This document shows, piece by piece, positions 32,877 through 43,653 of a stretch of DNA of 64,000 nt; the stretch's first letter is position 1; every line of letters begins with the position of its first letter. The stretch spans positions 45,520,706 through 45,584,705 of the forward strand of contig CM065299.1 of NCBI GenBank assembly GCA_032871835.1, written 5' to 3'. Source of the stretch: Dipteronia dyeriana. Lineage: Eukaryota > Streptophyta > Magnoliopsida > Sapindales > Sapindaceae. The notes beneath the pieces are model-generated. The model had not been told where the DNA came from. It saw nothing but the letters and a program-made list of their open reading frames with translations, and did no database searches. Both the position numbers and the translations under genes were made by a program.

Positions 32877-33392
32877 TCAATCCTGATAAACAGGATCCTC
32901 CAACAAAGTTTCCTCCACTTCTCGACTACTCAACTCTAAGAACGGTTTTAATGTTTGACCATTGACTTTGAAAACATCACCATCCTTATTATTCCATATT
33001 TCAACAGCTCCATGAGGAAAAACATTGTTAACAATGAATAGACCTGACCACTTATAACGTAACTTTCCAGAATACAAAGGAGAACTGTATAACATGACCT
33101 TTTGACCTAGTATAACAGGACCTTTTGACCTGGTATAAAGGATTTCCTAAGAATATTTCTATCATGATAAACTTTCATTCGGTCCTTGTACCGTTTAGCA
33201 CTTTCTTAAGCATCATTCCTAATTTCCTCAAACTCATTGAGTTGTAATTTTTTAAGAGTACCTGCTTTGCCAGAATAAAAATTCAACTTCTTAATGGCCC
33301 AATAAGCTATATGCTTGAACTCTACATGTAAGTGACATGCCTTGCCATAAACAAGTAGATAAGGAGACATTCCAGTAGGGGTTTTGAAAGTA
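32877..33392 (-). pseudogene. int: Integrase C-terminal part of element D
   Basis: Continues from 40838 across element E. FKTPTGMSPYLLVYGKACHL, AYWAIKKLNFYSGKAG, LQLNEFEEIRNDA*ESAKRY, then KVMLYSSPLYSGKLRYKWSG and VNGQTLKPFLELSSREVEE, ending LLEDPVYQD at 32877. One stop (TAA after NDA) and a 22-24 base direct repeat (ccttttgacct.gtata, about 33097 and 33119) disturb the frame before the GKLRYKWSG domain. Confidence 0.88.
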
Positions 33393-33397
33393 GTACG
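33393..33397. repeat. Target-site duplication of element E, left (GTACG)
   Basis: One mismatch to GTTCG at 40833-40837. GTTCG is the version that restores the integrase frame of D (CGA ACT), so the left copy is the changed one. Confidence 0.8.
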
Positions 33398-34834
33398 TGA
33401 TTGTAGTATTTTTTGATCTAAATCAATTTAAAAGAAAGTTCGTTCACTAGGATCGGTGATTCTACTAGTCGAACACTAATTAGTCTAATTTAATCATATT
33501 TTAAGTGCATGAAAACTAAATGCATAATGCTTGTCTTGAGTTGGTATTTTAACTCACTAATTTGTAAAAATGTAATAAACTAATTAACACAAAAGCTCAC
33601 ACTAAAATATGCATATGAAATAATGCTAGGGAATTAATGCAATCTAATTAAACTTCTCAATGTAATCCACAAGTCTCAATTAAGCATTTAAATCCAATTG
33701 ATAGGGTTTGTTTCATGAAGCACCTAATCTTCCCAATTACTCACACACGGTCATGTAATGAGCAATGGTTAGAATTAGTTTTTAATTAAAAACTCTAAAC
33801 CAAATAACACATAGCATGGTCATGCATATGGAAATTTTCTCAATTATTAAGCTTGTAGTTAAAGACTAAATGGGATGGTCACCCACTTCTAACCCTCAAC
33901 ATCATAGATAAACTAATCTTAACACAAATATTCATTGAGGTCTCATTTGAATAGAAGTGAAGGAATTAGAGCATATATTCCAATAAAAGAGACTACCAAA
34001 GTATTTAATTAAAAACCATTAGACTAGGATTACAAAGAGTTGATCAATAGGTTTACATTAATCCCCTAACATAAAAATTAGTTACACATCACGGAAAGGA
34101 AATTAAACAAAGAAGAGTGAAAGGAGAAACCAAAGTTGGCCATTGAGGTTCCTTGACTTGTAAGCTTCCTCTTCTTGCTTCCCAAGTTCCAAGATGGATG
34201 GATGGATTCAAGTGTCTAAGGATGGTGATGGAAGGGTGGAAGTAGTCCAAAAGTTTGTGTGGCTAATCTCTTCCCAAAAACTCATGAGGGTATTTATATG
34301 GGTCAAAAAATAGGTTAAGAATCAACCTAGGGACGCGTGCCTCTTACTGTCGTGCAGTTGAATGTCGCGATTGTCCATGATGGAAACCCAACCGTGACAT
34401 TTCTCTTCTTTGCTCCGCGTCTTCTCTTCAGGCGACACCTCTAGCGACAATGTCCAAGGAAGATCTCTGTCGCCCGGTTCGTCATGGTCTTCCATGACAA
34501 AACTTAGACCGTGACATGTCGCTACGTTGGTAGATTGCACGCGATCTCCAAGCGACAATTCGGGCGACTTTTGAAAACAAATTGCTGTCGTTCGTGATGT
34601 CGCGCCTTCCATGATGGAACTTCCACGACCGTGACAGCTCTCTTATTTACCCAAGTTTTTTGATTTCCGGCACTCTTGATTCCCAACTTCACTTAAATCA
34701 CCCAATTGATACCCTCAATCATGGAATCCTATAAAAACACTTAATCGAGCCATTAAATGCTTGATTTTACTCGAGAATTGAGCAATAAGCATAGGAAGGG
34801 GAACTCGAAATCTAGTGTTATCATGGCTCGATCA
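33398..34834 (-). repeat. 3' LTR of element E
   Basis: Sense strand TGATCGAGCCATGATAACAC ... CTACAATCA. Sense TATA box TATAAATA at 34291-34298. Positions 34330-34640 carry a cluster of related palindromic pieces such as gtcatggtct..agaccgtgac (34481-34490 with 34506-34515). The LTRs agree at roughly 95-96% by eye. Confidence 0.9.
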
Positions 34835-34848
34835 ATACCCCCTAACCT
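34835..34848 (-). promoter_or_regulatory. Polypurine tract of element E
   Basis: Sense strand AGGTTAGGGGGTAT directly before TGATCGAGCC. Confidence 0.85.
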
Positions 34849-37800
34849 AGCCTTTTACTCGTCCTCGAGCAAATCAAGAGAAAAAAACCAACAAAACCAA
34901 ACAAGCAAACATCACAAAGACTAGATAAACCCAAAAGAAATAAAAACAACAATAACTTAAGAGCCGCATTTTCAACTGATGATGAGATGCAAAGAGGTGT
35001 GGATAAGGAGAGTAGACACATGCAAAACATTCTCAAGCAACTCGAAGGCAGTCTCGGGACACTCGAACAACATGAATCCCACATCTAAAGTGCTCTCATG
35101 TCGGGAACTACTCACTCTCACACCTCGAGCATAATTCGATTTGACTCTAAACCTCACTTTGACATTCTCTTTTCTTTCCTCTTAGAGTCCTAAGTTCACA
35201 CTCATGCAAAGTATGCAAGGATAGAGTTATGTATGGGAATCAAATACTTGCATACAATAAGAAATGAAACTTTATTATTTTGGTGAACTAGCATATGAAA
35301 TGAATCAAAAGCCATGGATGTGGAATATCATGCTTTAACAAACATTCCCAATCTAGATTTCATAGAAGATCATTTAGGTCTCCCCTTTGGTTGTAATGGG
35401 GCCATTGGGTGAAATATGGTGAACAAAGAATAGGAAATGGAATTCAAAAGTCACCAATCTTGCTAAGACACTACACAATACACCCAATACTTAAGCTCTA
35501 TTCAAATCAATCGTGGCACTAGTGATTATAGGCTTGATTTTTCATTACACTTGTGTTATACATGAGTACTCTACTAGTGAGTACTTTACCATTACATACA
35601 AGGCTCTTATTCCCTTTTTTCTTCTTTGTATTTTTTTCTTTCTTTTTTTATATTTTATTTTATTTATGCTCATAAGTGCACATTTGCACACTTTTACATT
35701 TTTTTGAGCCTTTTGCCTTGCACATTTCAAAATATAGCCTAAATACACGCTAAATTTTCATATTTTGAGCTTTCCCACCTTTCACCACAACGCAACACAT
35801 CCTAACAAGATTGACAACGAGGATAGGCATGTGTTTTAGGTGTAGGCTAGGCTATATGGTGTAATGTGGTTCTAAAAGAAGGGTAAGTGTTTGGCCTCAA
35901 ATTTGGCTTTGGAGCACACAAATAGGGACAAGGAATGTGTTTAGGCTAATAAGAGTAGTTAAGCACACACATTCCTAAAATCATTTCCACCATTTCATCT
36001 ATCAAGGGAATGTAAGCATCTATCAAGCAATCCAAAATTATAATGCAATGTGATGTCCTATGGCAATTGATATGCATGACGAGATAAACGTTTAAGATGA
36101 AACAATGATAACACTCAAATGCGCTTTTTAAGGCTTTGTGTTTGTGAACTCACTAGGTGGTCTCCACTATTAGAACAAGGTGCTTGAGCACCGAGTTCCC
36201 TCAACTTGAACACAAAAGGATGGGACAAGCCCATGAAGTGCAAGTGAGATCCTTGACAACAAGATGCTCAATCGAGCACATTATGCATAAATAAACTCTC
36301 ACACAAACACACACTCAAAGCATCATACCCAAGCTACTTGAAGCTCGAAAATTTTGGCCATGCGACTATTTTTGAAAATTTTGACTCAAAATGAAATTTA
36401 GGACTCAATAAAACCAAAATGACCGAAACTGAAATTTAGGACTCAATAAAACCAAAATGACCGAAACCGGTATCGACACCCCCAAACCTAAACTCAACAT
36501 TGTCCCCAATGTTGACAATGAGAGCCCGACAAAAAGGTGCTTAAACCGTAAAACAACACAATTCAATAAGATAAAATAAAATAAAATAAAATAAAATAAA
36601 ATAAAATGAACAAAGGCTCGATCAAGATGGCATAGAAAAATCACAACGGCAATTAAACATCAACCATAACACAATACATCGCATACCCTTATTCTAATTG
36701 CAACTATAAATAAGACAAAAGTAAAGATGCAAAAGAACCATTACGATAAAATCAAAGAACAAGAGTAATGTAAACAAGTACAAAATGCAACTGAAACAGG
36801 AAATAAAGCAAAACAAACAAGTCTAGATACACAAGAACAACTCAAAGCAAATGATGAGGTAGAGGTGGTGGTGGCCAAATGTTCCCAAATTTTTATTATT
36901 TTCAGTCAATCTCACCCATAAATCCTCCAAAAACACAGAATCACTACAAAAATGTTTCAATAAACTTCACAACCAAAACCAACCTTTATATTCACACAAA
37001 TATGCACAATTTTGCTTCAACCCCAAAGATTCCACTAATTTCCCAAATCAACCCTTGAACGTGTAAATGTAAGTAGAACAAGGATTTGGGACTAACAGGG
37101 CCAAAAGTAAGTGAACAGAAGAAGGAATTACCGATTGCGTGGGTTGGAAGTCTTCGATGTCGCGTGGAGGGAGAATTTTAGTGATTGAGGTTTGAATTTT
37201 TGGTGATAGGATGCCCTACCATGAACTGATGTTTTATACCAGGTGTCTTTCGCGGTCAAACTTTCACGGTAGTCTATGACGGAATCCATGACCGTGACAC
37301 ACCTCATCTTGGTTTTTGTCTTGGAATTCTGGTGTCGCAGTTGTGCAACCACGTGACAGTTGGGGTGACATATCGAGCGACAACAACCCCTAGAATTTAT
37401 CGTGTGGCTGTGTCACGGTCTTCCATGATGGAAACTTAGACCGTGACACTCCGCTTCCTTGCTCGTTTCATTGTCGCTTCTGTCCATCAGCGACACCTTA
37501 GGTGATAACAACTCCTTGATTTTTTCGTGTGGAAAGGTCGCGGCCGTCCATGACGAAATCATGACCTTAACATACCTGGAAAATTCCTCCTTAATGCATT
37601 TAAGTGTTCCAAAGTGCCTAATCTGCACATATACTCAACAACAAAGATATCAAGGGCATTTGCTTGAAAAAATTAAATTTGGTAATCACTAGACTTGCAA
37701 ATAAAATGAAAATGAAAATCACCCCCAAACCTATGCTTTTCCACACCTTCCACTATCAATTAAGGTATGGATCAACTTAGACTTGGAAGTGAAGTAGAAT

Positions 37801-37886
37801 CACTACCATTTACAATTATTATACAAAATTAAAAGTTATTGAAAAGAAAGATACCTAGGTGGGTTGCCTCCCACCAAGCGCACTAT
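34849..37886 (-). other. 3' untranslated region of element E
   Basis: About 3 kb without a supportable gene. Includes (sense strand) the ACATTGGGGACAATGTTGAG / TTTAGGTTTGGGGG motif (36478-36520) and blocks shared with D's 3' region (35340-36200). A 38-base tandem duplication lies at 36393-36468, a (TAAAA)n run at 36571-36607, a palindrome cluster at 37200-37575, and, next to the ORF, ggtgggaggcaaccc (about 37859-37873), a motif seen beside the 3' end of ORFs in other plant gypsy elements. Confidence 0.65.
37411..37448. repeat. Palindrome in element E's interior
   Basis: TGTCACGGTCT (37411-37421) and its exact reverse complement AGACCGTGACA (37438-37448), with TTCCATGATGGAA between them, itself nearly self-complementary. 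Variants with paired changes occur in both LTRs. Confidence 0.8.
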
Positions 37887-38549
37887 TTAACGTCTAGGCA
37901 AGACATGGTAAGAGCACCACGGCTCCTGAAGCTCTATCACTTCTAACCAAGTAATCTTCCTATCAACGAGAGTGTTTCTTGCTTTGTGAAGTTCGTCTTT
38001 CCGGACCCAAACTTGACGAATCTTCCTTGGCCTTCCTTTAGGCATATTCCGTCTCTTTTTACACACTTCCATAAATTCAATACATTGGGCCTTTTTATGA
38101 CCCCTAGTGTGGCAAAAATGACATTTGTAAGGAAAATATGATGAACTACCATGGGTCTTCTTAATTCTTGCTCTCAGATGATTTGCATATCTCTCAATGG
38201 TGTGGAGTTGTGGAGTTTCTTCGTCTATGCTTCGGTCCTTGGTCAATGTTTCAATTGTACATTCAGCTATTTCAAGCTCCACTAAGCAGTCACATTCCGT
38301 ATCCTTTGCTACCTTTAAAGCAATTTCTTTTCCGCTCAACTCCTCATTGACGGCATTGATTTCCTTGTCCGCTTGCTCCACTTGCCATTGCAACTTCTTA
38401 GTGCCTCGGGTAAATTTTTCTTCTTGCTCTTCTACCAACCTTGTAAGATCTTTCGCCCTCTTGATTACTTCATCCCTTTCCTTTTCTAGGATTTCCATCC
38501 TCTTCATCAAGTCGGTGTTTTTGCTCACAAGCTCATTAATGTCCAACAT
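37887..38549 (-). CDS. Coiled-coil and zinc-knuckle ORF of element E, resembling a Sirevirus gag C-terminus
   Basis: 220 codons, open throughout. Residues about 1-110 are a charged coiled coil (MLDINELVSKNTDLMKRMEI, VEEQEEKFTRGTKKLQWQVE). About 140-160 is a complete CCHC knuckle, CHFCHTRGHKKAQC, followed by basic residues and IRQVWVRKDELHKA. The order coiled coil, knuckle, then (Q)VWVRKDE is that of the second half of Sirevirus gag (compare CHYCNTIGHIKPRC in B and PRWVRKNEP in H). Its ATG overlaps the end of the preceding gag-type ORF by 14 bases in another frame. It could bind RNA, helping packaging; that is inference. Confidence 0.65.
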   Translation of the reverse strand: MLDINELVSKNTDLMKRMEILEKERDEVIKRAKDLTRLVEEQEEKFTRGTKKLQWQVEQADKEINAVNEELSGKEIALKVAKDTECDCLVELEIAECTIETLTKDRSIDEETPQLHTIERYANHLRARIKKTHGSSSYFPYKCHFCHTRGHKKAQCIEFMEVCKKRRNMPKGRPRKIRQVWVRKDELHKARNTLVDRKITWLEVIELQEPWCSYHVLPRR

Positions 38550-39224
38550 TGCTAGTGGCTTTTTTCAACCTTCCAAGAAATGGTACCGGTGGGATGTAGG
38601 GATCGGGTGACTTGTGTAGTAGAGATGTCTTCTCGGGCACATTCTCCACTACTACTTCCTCTTGTTCTACCAAAGTCTCACCCTCGATTTCCTCTTCTGA
38701 TTCTTTAGCCTTTTTCTCCTTAGGCTCTCCACTTGTATCTATGGTGTCTAACACTTGGTCATTTCTCAAAACTGTCACTGCCTAGCTTGTTCATTCCTGT
38801 GAATTGTGTCAGCTACCCACCCTGATTGTGTCACCAACTTTTTCACTGATGCCTCTAAGTTGGTGAACCTTTACTCTATTGCTTGAAGGAAAATATTCAA
38901 GTTCTGATCTGTCTGTTGTGAACTCTAAGCAAGGGTAGTCACAATGTCCTCCAAAAGGCTCTTCCTAGGCTGATATAAAGTCACATCTCGATTACCCGAG
39001 TTGTTCCATTGCTGCCTATTTAACCCTTGGCCTTGGTAGTTCTGAGCTTGGTTATTGAAAGTCTTGTCTGGGTCGGACCATGAGAAGTTGGGATGGTTGC
39101 ACCACCCCGGATTGTAAGAGTTAGAATACAGATCATTTCTTCCTCTTTGAAAATTTAGGGCTTGGACATCTTTCGTCTCATAAAATACCATCACTTTACC
39201 TTGACGGTCCGCTTCATACACCAT
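38536..39224 (-). pseudogene. gag: Athila-type gag tail of element E, truncated and broken
   Basis: Starts at ATG 39224 (MVYEADRQGKVMVFYE). It contains NDLYSNSYNPGWCNHPNFSW, the conserved C-terminal gag block of Athila-like elements, then QQTDQNLNIFLQ, FTNLEASVKKLVTQ and, after a frame change near 38780, an acidic stretch ending PYIPPVPFLGRLKKATSN at 38536. That last motif normally stands just before the protease. Stops at 38925 and about 38880. The N-terminal gag core (several hundred residues) is absent: the tail begins about 150 bases from the primer site. Confidence 0.8.
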
Positions 39225-39368
39225 GTTTGCCCTTAAACAATAAAAACAAAAGTACCAACAAAGTAAAAAGATACTAAAAAAAAAGAAAAAAAAACTAATT
39301 AACAAAATAAAATAAAATGACACACACTACCTAACTCAAACTAATTAGGCTCAACTAATGAATATACG

Positions 39369-39394
39369 CCGATCCTCGACAACGGCGCCAAAAT
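39369..39394 (-). promoter_or_regulatory. Primer binding site of element E
   Basis: Sense strand ATTTTGGCGCCGTTGTCGAG follows the LTR end; close to the TGGCGCCGTTGCCGGGGA site of Athila-type elements. Confidence 0.88.
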
Positions 39395-40832
39395 TGATTG
39401 CAGTATTTTTTTTGATCTAAATCAATTTAAAAGAAAGTTTGTTCACTGGGATCGGTGATTCTACTAGTCGAACACTAATTAGTCTAATTTAATCCTATTC
39501 TAAGTGCATGAAAACTAAATGCATAATGCTTGTCTTGAGTTTGTATTTTAACTCACTAATTTGTAAAAATGCAATAAACTAAATAACACAAAAGCTCACA
39601 TTAAAATATGCATATGAAAGAATGCTAGGGAATCAATGCAACCTAATTAAACTTCTCAATGTAATACACAAGTCTCAATTAAGCATTTAAATCCAATTGA
39701 TAGGGTTTGTTTCATGAAGCACCTAATCTTCCCAATTACTCACACACGGTCATGTAATGAGCAATGGTTAGAATTAGTTTTTAATTAAAAACTCTAAACC
39801 AAATAACACATAGCATGGTCATGCATATGGAAATTTTCTCAATTATTAAGCTTGTAGTTAAAGACTAAATGGGATGGTCACCCACATCTAACCCTCAACA
39901 TCATAGATAAACTAATCCTAACACAAATATTCATTGAGGTCTCATTTGAATAGAAGTGAAGGAATTAGAGCATATATTCCAATAAAAGAGACTACCAAAG
40001 TATTTAATTAAAAACCATTAGACTAGGAATACAAAGAGTTGATCAATAGGTTTACATTAATCCCCTAACATAGAAATTAGTTAGATATCACGGAAAGGAA
40101 ATTAAACAAAGAAGAGTGAAAGGAGAAACCAAAGTTGGCCATTAAGGTTCCTTGACTTGTAAGCTTCCTCTTCTTGCTTCCCAAGTTCCAAGATGGATGG
40201 ATGGATTCAAGTGTCTAAGGATGGTGATGGAAGGGTGGAAGTAGTCCAAAAGTTCGTGTGGCTAATCCTTTCCCAAAAACTCATGAGGGTATTTATATGC
40301 GTCTAAAAATAGGTCGAGAATCAACCTAGGGACGCATGCCTTATACTGTCGTGCAGTTGAATGTCGCGGTTGTTCATGACGAAAACCCAACCGTGACATT
40401 TCGCTTCTTTGCTCCGCGTCTTCTCTTCAGGCAACAACTCGAGCAACAATGTCCAAGGAATATCTCTGTCACCCAGTTTGTCGCGGTCTTCCTTGACGGA
40501 CTTAGACCGCGACATGTCGCTACTTTGGTAGATTGTGCGTGATCTCCAAGCGACAATTCTGGCAACTTCCGAAAACAAATTGTTGTCACTTGTGATGTCG
40601 CGTCTTCCATGACGGAACTTCCACAACCACGATAGCTCACCTATTTGCCCAAGTTTTCTGATTTCCAGCACTCTTGATTCCTAACTTTACTTAAATCACC
40701 CAATTGATACCCTCAATCATGGAATCCCGTAAAAACACTTAATCGAGCCATTAAATACTTGATTTTACTCGAGAATTGAGCAATAAGCATAGGAAGGGAA
40801 ACTCGAAATCTAGTGTTATCATGGTTTGATCA
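39395..40832 (-). repeat. 5' LTR of element E
   Basis: 1438 bp. TATA box TATAAATA on the sense strand at 40290-40297. Palindrome arms gtcgcggtct (40480-40489) and agaccgcgac (40504-40513). Open stretches at 40321-40671 follow these repeats and are not conserved as protein with the other LTR. Confidence 0.9.
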
Positions 40833-40837
40833 GTTCG
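40833..40837. repeat. Target-site duplication of element E, right (GTTCG)
   Basis: See the left copy at 33393-33397. Confidence 0.8.
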
Positions 40838-41640
40838 GTGATCCCACAATGCATTAAAAAGTTTTAAAGACCAATTTTTCTTGTTGGGTTATCTATTTTT
40901 TGAAAAATATTTTTAATCTCTCTGTTAGAAATCTCAACCTGTCCACTTGTTTGAGGATGGTAGGGTGTGGAAAATTTATATGTATTGCTATATTTTGTCC
41001 TTAACTTCTCAAAAGGCCTATTACAAAAGTGTTTTCCTCCATCACTATTGATTGCATAAGGTGTACCAAAATGAGAAAATATGTTTTATTTCAAAAAATT
41101 TACCACCACCATGTGATCATTAGTTCTACAGGAAGTTGCCTCTACCCATTTGGACACCTAGTCGACAGCAACAAGGATGTATAAATTGCCAAAAGAATTA
41201 GAAAATGGACCTATAAAATCAATACCCCACACATCAAATAATTCAACAATAAGAATATGATGTAAAGGCATCATATTTCTATGAGTAATACTCCATAATT
41301 TCTGTCATCTCTCACAGGACTACAATATGTATGTGTATCTTTGAATAAATTAGGCCAATAGAAACCACATTGCAGAATTTTTACAGCGGCTTTCTTTGGA
41401 CTGAAGTGACCTCCATACATGACAAAAAGACATAATATCTCTCTACTCACTCTCAGAAACACATATCCTAATAATCTGGTCAGGACAATACTTAAACATG
41501 TAAGGGTCATCCCAAAAGAAATACTTAACCCTGGAAATTTTTTTGACACGATCTTGTGTAGTCCAATACATAGGCATTTGACCAATAACAAGATAGTTAA
41601 CAATAGCAGCATACCAAGGTGACTGGGAGACAACCATAAG
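40838..41640 (-). pseudogene. int: Integrase zinc region and catalytic core of element D
   Basis: PWYAAIVNYLVIGQMPMYWT, KYFFWDDPYMFKYCPDQIIR, GGHFSPKKAAVKILQCGFYW and CSPVRDDR mark the HHCC part (41640-41290). Then FDVWGIDFIGPFSNSFGN (first D), INSDGGKHFCNRPFEKL (second D), STPYHPQTSGQVEISNREIK (E), and finally LFNALWDHRT interrupted by E. Stops at VD*VSKW and FLK*NIF, plus frame changes, inactivate it. Confidence 0.88.
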
Positions 41641-41887
41641 CTACTCTTCAGGAAAAGATTCACTAATAGGCTTGGACTCATCTATGGACTCAACAATCAA
41701 CCTTGACAAATGGTCAACTATAACATTCTCAGAACCTTTCTTATCCCTAATCTCAAGGTCAAACCCCTGTAACAACAAAATTCATCTAATGAGGTGAGGT
41801 TTGGCATATTTCTTAGACAAAAGATATTTCAATGTAGCAAGATCTTAATAAACTACCACCCTATACCCAATCAAGTAAGACCTAAAC

Positions 41888-42149
41888 TTATCTAGTGCAA
41901 AAACTACTACCAACAACTTTTTTTTCCGTGGTGGAATAATTAAGTTGTGCATCATTGAGGGTCTTACTAGCATAATAAATCACATGGGGGAGTCTATCAA
42001 TGTGCTGCCCCAAAACAACCCCTATGTCATAATCGGAGGAATCACACGTAATAAAAAATGGAACACTCCAATCAGGTTGTCTAATGATGGGTGTAGAAGT
42101 CAACAAGGTCTTAAGCTTGTCAAAATCTTGTAGGTATTCATTATCAAAG
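41888..42149 (-). pseudogene. RNase H of element D, 5' part
   Basis: LTSTPIIRQPDWSVPFFITC, DSSDYDIGVVLGQHIDRLPH and YYASKTLNDAQLNYSTTEKK form the typical gypsy RNase H start with catalytic D in CDSSD. From 41888 down to 41640 the frame is lost, though RNase H/linker residues can be followed in pieces. Confidence 0.85.
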
Positions 42150-42565
42150 TCAAAAGAGGCATCTTTGGCAAAAACAAATGCACAAAGGCCTCAAAATCTT
42201 ACTAAAGTCCTGAATGAACGTACGATAAAACCCTGCATGACCTAGAAAAAATCTAATTTCTTTCATTATCATAGGAGGTGGAAGACTAGAAATAAAATCA
42301 AATTTCGCCTTATCTATCTCAATTACCTTATACGAGACAACATGCCCTAGAACTATCCCTTTCCTAACCATAAAATGACACTTTTCCCAGTTCAGCACAA
42401 GATTTTTTTTCTTTACACATCATTAACACTAAAGTTAAGTGGTTTATACACTCATCAAAACTAGATCCAAATACTGAAAAATCATCCATGAACACCTCTA
42501 AGAAATGTTTTACCATGTCAGAAAATATGCTCATCATACACCGTTGAAATGTAGCAGGTGCATTG
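42150..42565 (-). pseudogene. RT: Reverse transcriptase of element D, C-terminal half
   Basis: NAPATFQRCMMSIFSDMVKH, then catalytic EVFMDDFSVFGSSFDECINH, then after a frame change near 42400 LNWEKCHFMVRKGIVLGHVV and RFFLGHAGFYRTFIQDFSKI. The FMDD centre and its surroundings are of the Athila type. The gene is cut at the NAPATF motif by element G. Confidence 0.88.
42561..42565. repeat. Presumed target-site duplication of element G (CATTG)
   Basis: Five bases before G's LTR; the partner lies outside the window. Confidence 0.5.
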
Positions 42566-43653
42566 TGAAAATACAAATACGGTTAAACGCTCATGGCTAA
42601 CCTAGAGGGGGTGAATAGGTTAGACACCTTTTTCGACTCCCTTGAAATGAATAAAAGTTTGTCTCTCTAGATTTCTTGTATCACAATATATATATATATA
42701 TATGTATGTATCAATTAAAGACAATTAATCAATATAAAATGCATGTAAAGTGTGATACAAACAAACATCCATAACACATACACAAATGATATTATAGTAA
42801 GGAAGTCAATTTACATAAAATGTTCTATCCACAATATTCCAATAACATATAAAAATATAAGAGAGATAAAGATAGAGAAAATTGACATAAGGTTTTTACA
42901 TGGTTAGCCTTCGAAGTGGAAACATCCACGGGTTAGCAACTACAAGCAAATATAATCCACTAGTAGATAAGACAAGTACAATCTCTCAAGTGACCCCTTC
43001 ATCTAGAAACTACCCTCCTATCCAACTCAATGAATATGTCGCCTCCTTGCTCAACATTCCGAGGCCTCACACCTCTTGCCAAGACTTCTTTGCTCAACAT
43101 TCTGAGGTCTCCAGCCTCTTGTCAATACTTTCTTGCTCAACATTCTGAGGTCTCACACCTCTTGTTGAGATTTCCATTACACAAGTCAAAGACTCCCTCT
43201 AAGACATGTGACTTCCGCCTGCACAAACCAAAGACTCACTCTAAGGAATGTCACTTCCACTTGCTCAACAAATCATAGGCATCACACCTATTATCAAGAC
43301 TTCCATCGTACAAGGCATCTAAGTGATCATTAATGGAAAATGCAAACAAGCACGCAACATAGAAAATGATGATCAACAAATTCTATGGAAAATACTAGAC
43401 ATATGCTTGAATGCACATAACAAATGTAGTCTAGTCAATCATGCATGATTAATACATCTAGATCATGTAAAAGATGTTCAATATTAATTACAACATAGAT
43501 ACATGCATATATCTAAAACTTGAATCAGAAGATGTGTTCAATTAATACATAATCAAGTTTTAATCACATATACGAAACATGTTCTAGAGCATATTATACA
43601 TATAAAAGTAATCAATCACATGAATAGCTCAAAGAACAATACAACATGTATTA
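42566..43653 (-). repeat. 3' LTR of element G, first piece
   Basis: TGAAAATACAAATACGGTTAAACGCTC onward matches B's LTR; G run of five; the tandem array at 43040-43320 has a different unit order than in B. Broken by H at 43653. Confidence 0.88.
43649..43653. repeat. Target-site duplication of element H, left (TATTA)
   Basis: Repeated at 51034-51038. Confidence 0.9.

Larger units (their letters stand above)
33398..40832 (-). mobile_element. Element E: chimeric non-autonomous Athila-type gypsy element
   Basis: 7.4 kb with 1.44 kb LTRs inserted in D's integrase gene. Sense strand: 5' LTR (40832-39395), primer site TGGCGCCGTTGTCGAGGATC as in Athila-type elements, the tail of an Athila-like gag, an overlapping ORF with coiled coil and zinc knuckle, about 3 kb untranslated, polypurine tract, 3' LTR. 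No protease, RT, RNase H or integrase. The second ORF resembles the C-terminal part of Sirevirus (copia) gag, hence chimeric. Confidence 0.88.
17722..42565 (-). mobile_element. Element D: Athila-like Ty3/gypsy element, split by F, E and G
   Basis: On the minus strand, from right to left: reverse transcriptase, RNase H, integrase, a 3' untranslated region of about 2.2 kb, 3' LTR. F lies in the 3' UTR, E in the integrase gene, G in the RT gene; protease, gag and 5' LTR must lie beyond G, outside the window. Lineage call rests on RT (FMDDFSVFGSSFDEC) and integrase (TPTGMSPYLLVYGKACHL) sequences, which look like the Athila branch. All genes carry stops and frame changes. Confidence 0.85.

Noticed and set aside
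34322..34612. Minus-strand ORF in E's LTR (and 40321-40671)
   Set aside because: Caused by the palindromic repeat cluster; frames and lengths differ between the two LTRs.
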